23,147 nt of DNA from DATEHG01 sp041691295 (GTDB taxonomy: Bacteria > Gemmatimonadota > Gemmatimonadetes > Gemmatimonadales > GWC2-71-9), in NCBI GenBank assembly GCA_041691295.1, contig JBEPVA010000031.1, forward strand, positions 1 through 23,147, read 5' to 3'. This document shows, piece by piece, positions 14,054-21,611 of the stretch; the stretch's first letter is position 1, and the number at the start of each line of letters is the position of its first letter. The translations under genes and the position numbers were made by a program. Under the pieces are notes generated by a model. That model worked only from the letters and a program-made list of their open reading frames with translations, was not told the DNA's origin and searched no databases.

Positions 14054-15286
14054 CTATTTGGCTTCGGTTTTCCAGAAATCAATCCCGCCCGCCATCTGCC
14101 CCACATCCACCGAACCCACCCGTGCCCTGGTCGCCAGGTCGATGACCTCGACCGTGCCAGGCTCGGCGCCATACCCCTCGACCGTCACAAAGGCGTACTT
14201 GTCATCAGCTGACACCGTGACCCCGCTGGGAAACCGCCGCTGGGTAACCACTTTGGCCAGCTCGGTGCCGCTGCCGGTATCGTAGATCGACACTGACTTG
14301 CCCTTCTTGTTGGTGGTGATCAGCAGCTTGCCGTCGTGAGTCACCGCCATGTTGTAGACGCCCTCGCCGGCGGCAAACCGTCGGTTCATCGTCCACCTGG
14401 CCGCATCGATCTCGACGATCTCCGCGCTCTTGTTGCACGCCACCCAGATCCGGCTGCCGTCCGACGACGGCTGGACCCACGTCGGCGAACAGACCGGCGG
14501 CTTCATCCCGGGCATCCCGCCGTGGACATCGTGCCCCGCCATATCCCTGGTCTGCTCCTGGGCCGGCTCCATTCCGGACATTCCTGCCATGCCATGACTG
14601 GCCGCAGCCACCGGCCCGTTTTCGCCGTGCTCCTTGCCCTTCTCGAGCATAAAATGCCGCGACACCTCGAAGGTCCGGGTATCGATCTCGACGACCATGT
14701 CATCCATCATGCAGGCGGAATATTGCAGGGTGCCCTGTGGATTGATTCGCGACCCGTGCGGCATAGTGCAGGTGGTGGGTCGAGCCACTTCGACCATGTC
14801 GTCGGCGCCGACGATCGACACTGACGAGGGCACCATGTCGCCATGGAGATTGAAATTGACCAGGTAGACGAATGAGCCGTCGGGGGTAACCTGCACCGTG
14901 GCGGGAAACATCCCCAGTTCGACTCGGCCAAGTTCACGCCCCGTCTTCGCGTCGTATTTGAAGAGGTAGCCGTAGGGCGTGCCGTGGGCGGTGGTGACGT
15001 ACAGATATTTTCCATCGGGCGACATGGCCACCCCGTGCGGCCCGTCGAGATCGACCGGGTTGAGTCCCACCGACATCGTCTTCTCGACGGTGGCCATGCC
15101 GGCCGACGGAGACCATCGCACCAGTGCCACCTGGTCCACCGCTTCCGACGCGACGTACACCAGGTAGTCGGGCGCCTGAGCCACGGCCGGGACCGCGGGG
15201 TGACCGACCAGTGCAAGCAGGAGTGGCAGGCGGAAACCTTGCATTGCGGAATTGCCCTCGCTGAGGACGACGGGTGGCGTTACCAT
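14054..15286 (-). CDS. Exported YVTN-type beta-propeller protein with Met/His-rich insert
   Basis: The 410-aa precursor carries a signal sequence (about 15-37, ending AVAQ|APD) followed by seven-bladed propeller repeats. Examples are DGPHGVAMSPDGKYLYVTTA at 81-100, FPATVQVTPDGSFVYLVN, VYNMAVTHDGKLLITT and FPSGVTVSADDKYAFVTV. At about 218-261 an insert rich in Met and His interrupts it (HGMAGMSGM and DMAGHDVHGGMPGM), the composition of copper- or silver-binding segments. Cysteines are at 173, 192, 266 and 284. Location should be periplasmic. The ATG at 15286 has GGGGGAG five bases upstream; a second ATG at 15244 would give a shorter, more usual signal peptide. The gene is divergent from the Ig/LVIVD gene with 45 bases between starts. 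The open frame continues far upstream, antisense to that gene, and that part is not coding. Confidence 0.85.
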   Translation of the reverse strand: MVTPPVVLSEGNSAMQGFRLPLLLALVGHPAVPAVAQAPDYLVYVASEAVDQVALVRWSPSAGMATVEKTMSVGLNPVDLDGPHGVAMSPDGKYLYVTTAHGTPYGYLFKYDAKTGRELGRVELGMFPATVQVTPDGSFVYLVNFNLHGDMVPSSVSIVGADDMVEVARPTTCTMPHGSRINPQGTLQYSACMMDDMVVEIDTRTFEVSRHFMLEKGKEHGENGPVAAASHGMAGMSGMEPAQEQTRDMAGHDVHGGMPGMKPPVCSPTWVQPSSDGSRIWVACNKSAEIVEIDAARWTMNRRFAAGEGVYNMAVTHDGKLLITTNKKGKSVSIYDTGSGTELAKVVTQRRFPSGVTVSADDKYAFVTVEGYGAEPGTVEVIDLATRARVGSVDVGQMAGGIDFWKTEAK

Positions 15287-15331
15287 TATCGCTCCCCCAC
15301 AATCTAACGAACCGCCTTCACGGGATCTCAC
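15287..15331. promoter_or_regulatory. 45-bp divergent promoter region between two propeller genes
   Basis: Only 45 bases separate the two start codons. The minus-strand gene's Shine-Dalgarno (CTCCCCC on the plus strand at 15292-15298) occupies part of it. At least one promoter must overlap coding sequence or transcripts must start very close to the start codon. No clear -35/-10 pair was found. Confidence 0.4.
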
Positions 15332-17344
15332 ATGTTCCTGACTGCCCTGTTGATGCTGGTGCAGGTCCAGCAGCCCGCCACCCCTCCGGCTCCAGCCATG
15401 ACCGAGTCGCCGGTGGCAGAGCTGATCATCACTCCAGCTGGAGCCACCCTGGTCCCCGGTGACACCCTTCGGCTTGTAGCCGTGGCCAGGGATGCCAGCG
15501 GCAAGCCGGTCGAGAACGTCCGGTTCAAGTTCACGGCCGGTGGGCGGTTCGAGGCCAAGGTGGACAGCACCGGATTGGTCTCCGCCGGCTCGACCGGAAC
15601 CATCCCGGTCACCGCCGTCGCCATCGTGCCAGGTGCCAAGCCGGTGATCCGGCACGTCGAGATCAAGATCGTGGCCGGACCCGCCTCCCGTCTGGCCATA
15701 GACGCCAGTCCTGACAAGCTGGTCGCCGGCCAGACCATCCACCTCGGCGCCAAGACCTGGTCCTCCGACGGCGACGCACGGGACGACAAGTGGGTCTGGA
15801 AGAGCTCCAACCCGGCGGTGCTCAAGGTCCAGCCCAGCGGAATGGTGACTGCGGTGGGCGCCGGCAAGGCCACACTCACCGCCACCGTCGGCGCCATTAC
15901 TGACAAGCGCACCATCCAGGTCGTCGCCAATACCATTTCGCGGATCGTCCTCAAGCCGGCTCAGACCACGGCCCGCCAGGGCGACGTGATCCGGTTCACG
16001 GCCCAGCCACTCGACGCGGGCGGCAAAGAGGTCGCCGGGCTGACCCCCAACTGGAGCTTCTCGCCGGGCCAGGGTGAGATCGATCCCGACGGCGGGTTCG
16101 TGGGCTACCAAGCGGGCGACTACACCATCACCGCCAGCTTTGGCCGGGCCAGCGCCGAGGCAGTGGTGTCCCTGGCGCCCAGAAACGTGCGGCACCAGGT
16201 CGAAGTCGTGGGCCGCCTGCCCCGGAGCCTCTTCACCACCGAAGAGGTCTGGGTCCACCCCGACGGCAAGCACGCCTACCTCGGCACCGGCAGCGGTGGC
16301 GACCGGATGTACGCCATCGACATCTCGGACCCGTCCAAGCCGACCGTCACTGACTCCGTCATGGCCAACACCCGGCGGGTCAACGACATCATGACCACGC
16401 CGGACGGCAAGTTCCTGGTCTTTACCCGGGAAGGGGCCGCCGACCGCAAGAACGGGATCGTGATCTGCTCGCTGGAGGATCCGGCCCATCCCAAGCCCAT
16501 TGCCGAGTTTACCGATGGCGTGACCGGCGGGGTCCACTCGGCCTTCATCTACAATCAGCCCAAGTATGGCACCGACGTCTACCTGACCAATGACGGCACC
16601 GGGGCGCTGCACATCCTCGACATCAACGATCCGTACCACCCCAAGGAAGTGGCCCAGTGGCGGACCAACCGCCCGGACGCCGGCCGGACGCTGCACGACG
16701 TCGATGTTCAGGATGGGCTGGCCTACCTGTCGTACTGGAATGACGGCCTGGTGATTCTCGACATCGGCAACGGCATGGCCGGCGGCAGCCCATCGAACCC
16801 GGTGCTGGTCAGCCAGTACAAGTACGACCTCAACGCGCTGTATCGCGATGTCGAGGCCCGGAGCGGCCCTGGCTTCATCCGCGGGACCCACACTGCCTGG
16901 CGCCACAATCAGTATGTCTTCATCGCCGACGAGGTCTTCCCGGCCGCCGCGGTTGAAGGCGCCAAGGATGCCTCGGCCTTCCGGGCGTTTGGCCGGCTGC
17001 AGGTGCTCGATGTCTCCGACCTCAAGCACCCCCGGTCGGTGGCCTGGTACGAACCGGAGTACGGCGGGGTTCACAACGTCTGGGTGGCGGGGGACACGCT
17101 CTACATGGGGGCCTACAACGGCGGCTTCCGGGCCTTTGACATCTCCGGTGAACTCCGCGGTGATCTCCGGGCCCAGGGCCGCGAAATGGCCCACGTCCAC
17201 ACCGGCGACATGGACGGCAACGTCAAGAACACCCCGATGACCTGGGGCGTGGTGGTCAAGGACGGCAACGCCTATGTCAATGACATGCTGAACGGTCTAT
17301 GGGTGGTGCGGATGAAGCCGCTGGCCACGCCGGTCACTCCATGA
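15332..17344 (+). CDS. Exported Ig-like domain / LVIVD-type beta-propeller protein
   Basis: The 670-aa product begins with a short hydrophobic signal-like segment (MFLTALLMLVQVQQPA). Three bacterial Ig-like domains follow at about 28-110, 112-198 and 200-285, each with the spaced pattern of a Big-type module (for example SSNPAVLKVQPSGMVTAVGAG in the second). From about 290 to 665 there is an LVIVD-type propeller: repeats of the form YAIDISDPSKP, LHILDINDPYHP, LVILDIGNG, LQVLDVSDLKHP and FRAFDISG. The combination is typical of large secreted proteins of unknown ligand. Position beside the other propeller on a shared gap suggests paired expression. It ends just before a heptamer cassette and strong hairpin. 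No Shine-Dalgarno is clear at the ATG. Confidence 0.88.
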   Translation: MFLTALLMLVQVQQPATPPAPAMTESPVAELIITPAGATLVPGDTLRLVAVARDASGKPVENVRFKFTAGGRFEAKVDSTGLVSAGSTGTIPVTAVAIVPGAKPVIRHVEIKIVAGPASRLAIDASPDKLVAGQTIHLGAKTWSSDGDARDDKWVWKSSNPAVLKVQPSGMVTAVGAGKATLTATVGAITDKRTIQVVANTISRIVLKPAQTTARQGDVIRFTAQPLDAGGKEVAGLTPNWSFSPGQGEIDPDGGFVGYQAGDYTITASFGRASAEAVVSLAPRNVRHQVEVVGRLPRSLFTTEEVWVHPDGKHAYLGTGSGGDRMYAIDISDPSKPTVTDSVMANTRRVNDIMTTPDGKFLVFTREGAADRKNGIVICSLEDPAHPKPIAEFTDGVTGGVHSAFIYNQPKYGTDVYLTNDGTGALHILDINDPYHPKEVAQWRTNRPDAGRTLHDVDVQDGLAYLSYWNDGLVILDIGNGMAGGSPSNPVLVSQYKYDLNALYRDVEARSGPGFIRGTHTAWRHNQYVFIADEVFPAAAVEGAKDASAFRAFGRLQVLDVSDLKHPRSVAWYEPEYGGVHNVWVAGDTLYMGAYNGGFRAFDISGELRGDLRAQGREMAHVHTGDMDGNVKNTPMTWGVVVKDGNAYVNDMLNGLWVVRMKPLATPVTP

Positions 17345-17349
17345 CGCCA

Positions 17350-17475
17350 GCCATTGGCCGTTAGCCGTCGGCCATCAGCAGACCGTACAAGATCGAAAGC
17401 GGCTCCCCGGGATCTCCGGGGAGCCGCTTTGCTATTGCTTGCTGACGGCTATCAGCTAACGGCTAACGGCCGGAC
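17350..17475. repeat. Inverted heptamer cassette around a terminator
   Basis: The left arm has GCCATTG, GCCGTTA, GCCGTCG, GCCATCA and GCAGACC from 17350. The right arm has GCTGACG, GCTATCA, GCTAACG, GCTAACG and GCCGGAC from 17441 to 17475. The arms are inverted relative to each other and flank the perfect hairpin at 17396-17430. It is the third cassette of this kind in the window. Confidence 0.8.
17396..17430. terminator. Bidirectional intrinsic terminator
   Basis: A perfect 15-bp stem, AAAGCGGCTCCCCGG with CCGGGGAGCCGCTTT, has a 5-base loop GATCT. It stands between the convergent Ig/LVIVD and coxD stops and has A/T-rich ends (AAA/TTT) on both strands, fitting termination in both directions. 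Confidence 0.85.
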
Positions 17476-17476
17476 C

Positions 17477-17848
17477 CTACGGCTTGATGACAACCGGATG
17501 CTGATAGTGCAGATACGCGAACAGCAGCATCAGCACCACAATGATGAACGCCGCGATCAGCAGCGGAAAGACGAACAGCCCGCTCAGCAGCTTGCTGTCC
17601 TGCTTGAGGTGCATGTAGAACATCGCGACCAGGGCGAACTTCACCGCGGACAGCACCAGCAGCACCGGCACCACGATCGGGTGCAGGATGGCCCCGAAGC
17701 CGGCCTCAGCGTGGTTATACCCGATCTCGTACACCGCCACTTCGGCGGCGGTCAGGACGAACAGGATGATCCCGATCTTGAGGTACATCGCGGGACCAGG
17801 ATGGGACGCATCGTGGTCGTGGGCCAGGTCGGCGGTGGTGGTGGACAT
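17477..17848 (-). CDS. coxD: Cytochrome c oxidase subunit IV (caa3 type)
   Basis: The 123-aa product has an N-terminal His/Asp-containing tail and three membrane helices at about 22-42, 55-78 and 88-114, as in the CtaF/COX4-prokaryotic family of caa3-type oxidases. The segment SAVKFALVAMFYMHLKQD is characteristic. It is an accessory subunit of the proton-pumping terminal oxidase. The frame is open far upstream through coxC, but the ATG at 17848 with GAGGG about nine bases before it is the proper start. The coxC stop is 11 bases away, so it is the last gene of the cox operon, ending just before a strong hairpin. Confidence 0.92.
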   Translation of the reverse strand: MSTTTADLAHDHDASHPGPAMYLKIGIILFVLTAAEVAVYEIGYNHAEAGFGAILHPIVVPVLLVLSAVKFALVAMFYMHLKQDSKLLSGLFVFPLLIAAFIIVVLMLLFAYLHYQHPVVIKP

Positions 17849-17859
17849 GGTCGAATCCC

Positions 17860-18486
17860 TCACTTCATCAGGTAGACGACGGGGAAGATCACGATCCAGA
17901 CCACGTCGACGAAGTGCCAGTACAGCGCGGCCAGCTCGAGATTGAGGGCCTTTTCCGGCGGCAGCTTGCCCCGGAGCGCCAGGATGAACACCGTCGTCAG
18001 CCAGATCACGCCGATGGTCACGTGAGTGCCATGGAACCCTGTCAGGGTAAAGAACGAGGCCCCGAACAGATTGGTCGACAGCTTGAGCCCTTCGTGCACG
18101 AAGTGGGTGAACTCGTACACCTGCATGCTGATGAAGAAGATGCCGCACATGATAGTGGCACCAAGCCAGCCCAGCATCATCCCGCGCTTGCCCTTCTGGG
18201 CGCCGTACAGCGCCAACACTACGAACAGCGAACTGAACAGCAGCAGCGCGGTCCCGATGGTGACCAGCTTGATCTCGAGGATCGGCTCGAAGTGCTGACC
18301 GGTCGGCGAGGTCCATTCCTCGTGAGGAAACGGCCCCACCAGGCTCCGGCCCCGGTATACCAGGTAGGTCGAGATCAGGGTGGCAAAAAACAGGCACTCC
18401 GACCCGATGAAGGTCCAGATTGCCACCTTGCGCGTATCGAGACCGGTGGCGGTCTCGATTTCCATCGCGTGTGTATCGTGCGACAA
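17860..18486 (-). CDS. coxC: Cytochrome c oxidase subunit III
   Basis: The 208-aa integral membrane subunit has five helices, the short form common in caa3 oxidases. Hallmarks include GLDTRKVAIWTFIGSECLFFATL at 15-37, SMQVYEFTHF, FFTLTGFHGTHVTIGVIWL and the terminal AALYWHFVDVVWIVIF. The likely start is TTG at 18486, which has GGGAG seven bases upstream and gives MSHDTHAMEIE, a usual style of N-terminus. The ATG at 18465 (201 aa) has no Shine-Dalgarno. It lies 32 bases after coxA and 11 bases before coxD. Confidence 0.9.
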   Translation of the reverse strand: MSHDTHAMEIETATGLDTRKVAIWTFIGSECLFFATLISTYLVYRGRSLVGPFPHEEWTSPTGQHFEPILEIKLVTIGTALLLFSSLFVVLALYGAQKGKRGMMLGWLGATIMCGIFFISMQVYEFTHFVHEGLKLSTNLFGASFFTLTGFHGTHVTIGVIWLTTVFILALRGKLPPEKALNLELAALYWHFVDVVWIVIFPVVYLMK

Positions 18487-18518
18487 GATCGTGCTCCCGG
18501 TAAGGGCCGTGGGCTCGC

Positions 18519-20336
18519 TCAGGCGGGCTCGAAGGCCCAGCTGTAGATGCCAAGGAAGGTCAGCAGAACGCCCGCGATGTTGACATACGGGAAGCCGACC
18601 AGGAAGCCGCAGAAGAACACCGCAATGCCCAGCGCCGTGACGATCGGCCAGTACGACGGGCTGGGCATGTGAATGCCCTGGCCGCTGTGAAACGGCGGCT
18701 CGGGCAGCATGCCGCCCCGCTGCCGCTTGAGCTCCCACAGCGGATCGCGACCCACCACCACCGGCAGCTCGGCAAAATTGAACTCAGGCGGCGGCGACGG
18801 AATGGCCCACTCGAGCGTGGCACCGTTCCACGGATCGGCCGGGGCCTTGGCGTCGCTCCGCCAGGTCTTGTAGACGTTGACAATGAATACCAGGAAGCTG
18901 AGCCCGAGGGTAAAGGCGCCGAAGGTCTCGATCAGGTTCCAGAATCCGAAGTTGAGCTCGGCCGGATAGGTGTAGACCCGCCGCGGCATGCCGTTCAGCC
19001 CCACGAAGTGCATCGGGAAGAAGGTGACATTGAACCCGATCAGCATCAGCCAGAAATGCAGCTTGCCGAGCCCCTCGTCGAGCATCTTGCCGAACATCTT
19101 GGGGTACCAGTAATAGGCGCCCGCGGTCAGCGCGAAAATGCTGCCGCCGAACATCACGTAATGGAAATGGGCCACCACGAAATAGGTGTCGGTCTGCTGC
19201 AGGTCGGCCGGCGGCGAGGCGTGCATCACGCCCGACAGGCCGCCGATGATGAACATGGCCACGAAGGCCAGGGCAAACAGCATCGGGGTCTTGAAGTGCA
19301 GCTGGCCGCCCCAGATGGTCCCGATCCAGTTGAAGATCTTTACCCCGGTCGGCACCGCGATCAGCATGGTCACCAGGCTGAAGAAGGTGTCGGCGAACGG
19401 TCCCATCCCGGTGGCGAACATGTGGTGGCTCCACACCCCGAAGCCGAGAAAGGCAATGAAGCAGCCCGAGAAGACCATGGCGGCGTAGCCGAACAGCGGC
19501 TTCCGCGAAAAAACCGGCAGCACCTCGGACACGACCCCGAAGGCCGGCAGGATCAGGATGTAGACCTCGGGATGGCCGAACACCCAGAACAGGTGCTGCC
19601 AGAGGATCGGGTCGCCGCCGCCGGCCGGGATGAAGAAGTGGGTGCCGAACTGCCGGTCCATCAGCAGCATGACCAGGGCCACCGTGATCACCGGAAAGGC
19701 CAGCAGCAGCAGCACCTGGGTGATGAAGCTCATCCAGACGAAGATCGGCATCCGCATCAGCCGCATGCCCTTGGCCCGGAGCTGGACGATCGTCACGAAG
19801 AAATTGACCGCGGCCGCCAGCGATGCGATGCCCAGGATCTGCAGGCCCACGATCCAGAAATCGACATTGGCGCCTGGCGAGTACTGCTTCTCGGTCAGGT
19901 TGGCGTAGCCGAACCAGCCGGAATCGGGAGCCGAATGAAACAGCCAGCTGGAATTGAGTACCAGGCCGCCGAACAGGAACACCCAGTAGCTCATGGCGTT
20001 GAGCCGCGGGAACGCCACGTCCCGGGCCCCAATCATCAGCGGAATCAGGTAATTGAAGAACATGGCGGACAGCGGCATCACCGCCAGGAAGATCATGGTG
20101 GTGCCGTGCATGGTGAACAGCTGATTGTAGGTCTCGGGAGAGACGAACTTCTGGTCCGGCTGGGCCAGCTGGATCCGGATCAGCAGCGCCTCGATCCCGC
20201 CGATCAGGAAAAAGGCGAACGCCGTGGCGCCGTAGAGAATCCCGATCCGCTTGTGATCGACCGTCGTGATCCAGCTCCAGAGGCCGGTTTTCTCGGCGTG
20301 ATGGGCGGGGGCGTGGTCGAGTGCTGTCGTCGCCAT
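18519..20336 (-). CDS. coxA: Cytochrome c oxidase subunit I (aa3/caa3 catalytic subunit)
   Basis: This 605-aa membrane protein reduces oxygen to water at the heme a3/CuB site and pumps protons. All ligands are visible. Low-spin heme histidines are His77 and His392, and the heme a3 ligand is His390. CuB is bound by His255, His304 and His305, with cross-linked Tyr259 in GHPEVYILILPAF. The D-channel entrance is Asp106 (ARDVAFPRLN) with Glu257 at its end, so it is an A1-type oxidase. A C-terminal extension with further helices (SYWPIVTALGIAVFFCGF...) is usual for the caa3 form. The open frame extends to 20450, but ATG 20336 has AGAGAGGA upstream and starts MATTALDH. Heptamer repeats fill the gap to coxB. 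Confidence 0.97.
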   Translation of the reverse strand: MATTALDHAPAHHAEKTGLWSWITTVDHKRIGILYGATAFAFFLIGGIEALLIRIQLAQPDQKFVSPETYNQLFTMHGTTMIFLAVMPLSAMFFNYLIPLMIGARDVAFPRLNAMSYWVFLFGGLVLNSSWLFHSAPDSGWFGYANLTEKQYSPGANVDFWIVGLQILGIASLAAAVNFFVTIVQLRAKGMRLMRMPIFVWMSFITQVLLLLAFPVITVALVMLLMDRQFGTHFFIPAGGGDPILWQHLFWVFGHPEVYILILPAFGVVSEVLPVFSRKPLFGYAAMVFSGCFIAFLGFGVWSHHMFATGMGPFADTFFSLVTMLIAVPTGVKIFNWIGTIWGGQLHFKTPMLFALAFVAMFIIGGLSGVMHASPPADLQQTDTYFVVAHFHYVMFGGSIFALTAGAYYWYPKMFGKMLDEGLGKLHFWLMLIGFNVTFFPMHFVGLNGMPRRVYTYPAELNFGFWNLIETFGAFTLGLSFLVFIVNVYKTWRSDAKAPADPWNGATLEWAIPSPPPEFNFAELPVVVGRDPLWELKRQRGGMLPEPPFHSGQGIHMPSPSYWPIVTALGIAVFFCGFLVGFPYVNIAGVLLTFLGIYSWAFEPA

Positions 20337-20379
20337 GTAAATCCTCTCTACTGGTGCCGCGTACCGCGTCGTCATCCTC

Positions 20380-20400
20380 GCGGAACGAGGAACGCGGAAC
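20380..20400. repeat. Heptamer array, GCGGAAC type, between coxB and coxA
   Basis: Units GCGGAAC, GAGGAAC and GCGGAAC lie three bases from the coxB stop within the 67-bp coxB-coxA gap. The repeat therefore sits inside an operon, within the transcript. Confidence 0.65.
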
Positions 20401-20403
20401 GTG

Positions 20404-21522
20404 TTATTTGTGCAACTTGAGGTACGCGACGAGGGCGCTAACCTCGTCATCCGTCAGCGGCCGCGGCAGCTTCATCAGCACCCCGGGCTTGACGCTGTCG
20501 GGATTGTGCAGCCACGCCGCCAGGTTCTCGTCGGTCATCGGCAGGGTGCCCGCGGCAATGGTGTGACGGCTCCCCACGTGGCTCAGGTTGGGGCCGACCA
20601 GCTGCATCATGCCGGCCATCGGGGTGCCTTCCATGGCGTGACACCCAATGCAGCCTCCAGCCAGGAACACGGCCTTGCCGCGGGCCAGCACGCTGTCGAC
20701 GGCCGCACTGGTGTCGTGGTTGGCGGCCTTGATCGCGATCGCGATGGCGCTATCGGTCATGTTGCCACCGTTGATCATCGGCGAGCCGGACTGCTGGCTG
20801 GCGGTCCACGCCGCGAACTCCTCCGGCGAATCCGACACCACCCGGAACGCCATCCGGCCGTGCTCCACACCGCAGAACTCGGCACATTGGCCGCTGAACA
20901 CGCCCGTGGTGTCGGCCTTGAACCAGATGTTGTTGAACCGCCGGGGAAAGACGTCACGCTTGCCGGCGAATTGCGGGATCCAGAAGCTGTGGACCACATC
21001 GGCGGTGGTCATCCTCAGATTGACGGTCTGCCCCATCGGGACATGGAGATCCCCGGCGGTGACGATCTTGAGATCGGGATAGCGGAACTCCCACCACCAC
21101 TGGTGCCCGATGACCTCAACTTGCAGCGCCTCGGCGCCAGGCTCCTGCGCCGTGCGGAAAATGGCCCTGACGGTAGGCACCGCGATCAGGGCCAGAATGG
21201 CGGCCGGAATGATGGTCCAGACAATTTCGAGGGTGGTGTTGCCGTGGGTCTGCGCTGGCTCGGCGGCACCGGGCTTGTGGCGGAACTTCACGATGGCATA
21301 GACCAGCGCGCCTTCAACCAGGATGAAGACGCCCAGCGCCCACCACACGGTGGTCATGAAGATGTGATCGACCAGGCGGGCAAAATCGCCCTTGGGCGCC
21401 AGCGTCGTTTGCGGATAATCCTTCGCGCAGCCGACGAGCACCAGAACCAGGAGCAGCGCGACCGGCGCCCACACTCGGGCGTACCGGCGAATGGCGGGCC
21501 GGAGGAACATTGAGCTGGTCAT
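20404..21522 (-). CDS. coxB: Cytochrome c oxidase subunit II with fused cytochrome c domain
   Basis: The 372-aa precursor is a lipoprotein (lipobox LVGC, Cys32) with two transmembrane helices at about 58-78 and 98-120. The periplasmic CuA domain has His178, Cys213, Glu215, Cys217, His221 and Met224 (CAEFCGVEHGRM). The C-terminal cytochrome c domain binds heme by CIGCH (Cys291, Cys294, His295) with Met350 (VLMKLPRPL) the likely sixth ligand. Together they define the caa3 type, taking electrons from cytochrome c or a quinol:cytochrome c chain. The ATG at 21522 has an AGG directly before it, and ATG 21510 is an alternative. It is the first gene of coxB-coxA-coxC-coxD. Confidence 0.96.
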   Translation of the reverse strand: MTSSMFLRPAIRRYARVWAPVALLLVLVLVGCAKDYPQTTLAPKGDFARLVDHIFMTTVWWALGVFILVEGALVYAIVKFRHKPGAAEPAQTHGNTTLEIVWTIIPAAILALIAVPTVRAIFRTAQEPGAEALQVEVIGHQWWWEFRYPDLKIVTAGDLHVPMGQTVNLRMTTADVVHSFWIPQFAGKRDVFPRRFNNIWFKADTTGVFSGQCAEFCGVEHGRMAFRVVSDSPEEFAAWTASQQSGSPMINGGNMTDSAIAIAIKAANHDTSAAVDSVLARGKAVFLAGGCIGCHAMEGTPMAGMMQLVGPNLSHVGSRHTIAAGTLPMTDENLAAWLHNPDSVKPGVLMKLPRPLTDDEVSALVAYLKLHK

Positions 21523-21566
21523 CCTGTCGACGGGAGCGGCAAGTACCTAACGATTTGCCGTGGCAG

Positions 21567-21595
21567 AGATTAGCCACCGCAAGAGTAGAAATCAA
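21567..21595 (-). promoter_or_regulatory. Candidate promoter of the cox operon
   Basis: On the minus strand TTGATT (plus-strand 21590-21595) is followed by a 17-base spacer and TAATCT (plus-strand 21567-21572), about 50 bases upstream of coxB. The hexamers are only partial matches to the sigma-70 consensus, so this is a candidate. A short inverted repeat GTGGC/GCCAC overlaps the -10. Confidence 0.4.
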
Positions 21596-21611
21596 GGAAT
21601 GATTTGGTGAC

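Noticed and set aside
15287..17200. A minus-strand open frame continuing 1.9 kb upstream of the YVTN propeller start
   Set aside because: It is antisense to the well-supported Ig/LVIVD gene, its translation is low-complexity (Val/Gly/Asp/His-rich) with no domain, and the propeller gene has its own strong Shine-Dalgarno and signal peptide. High GC explains the open frame.
17849..18553. Long upstream extension of the coxD frame through coxC
   Set aside because: It overlaps coxC in another frame; coxD has a proper start with ribosome binding site at 17848.
18669..20420. 583-aa plus-strand open frame opposite coxA
   Set aside because: The translation is rich in His, Gln, Glu and Arg without any fold, the usual shadow of a GC-rich membrane-protein gene.
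20401..21513. 370-aa plus-strand open frame opposite coxB
   Set aside because: coxB has all its CuA and heme ligands on the other strand; the antisense product resembles no family.
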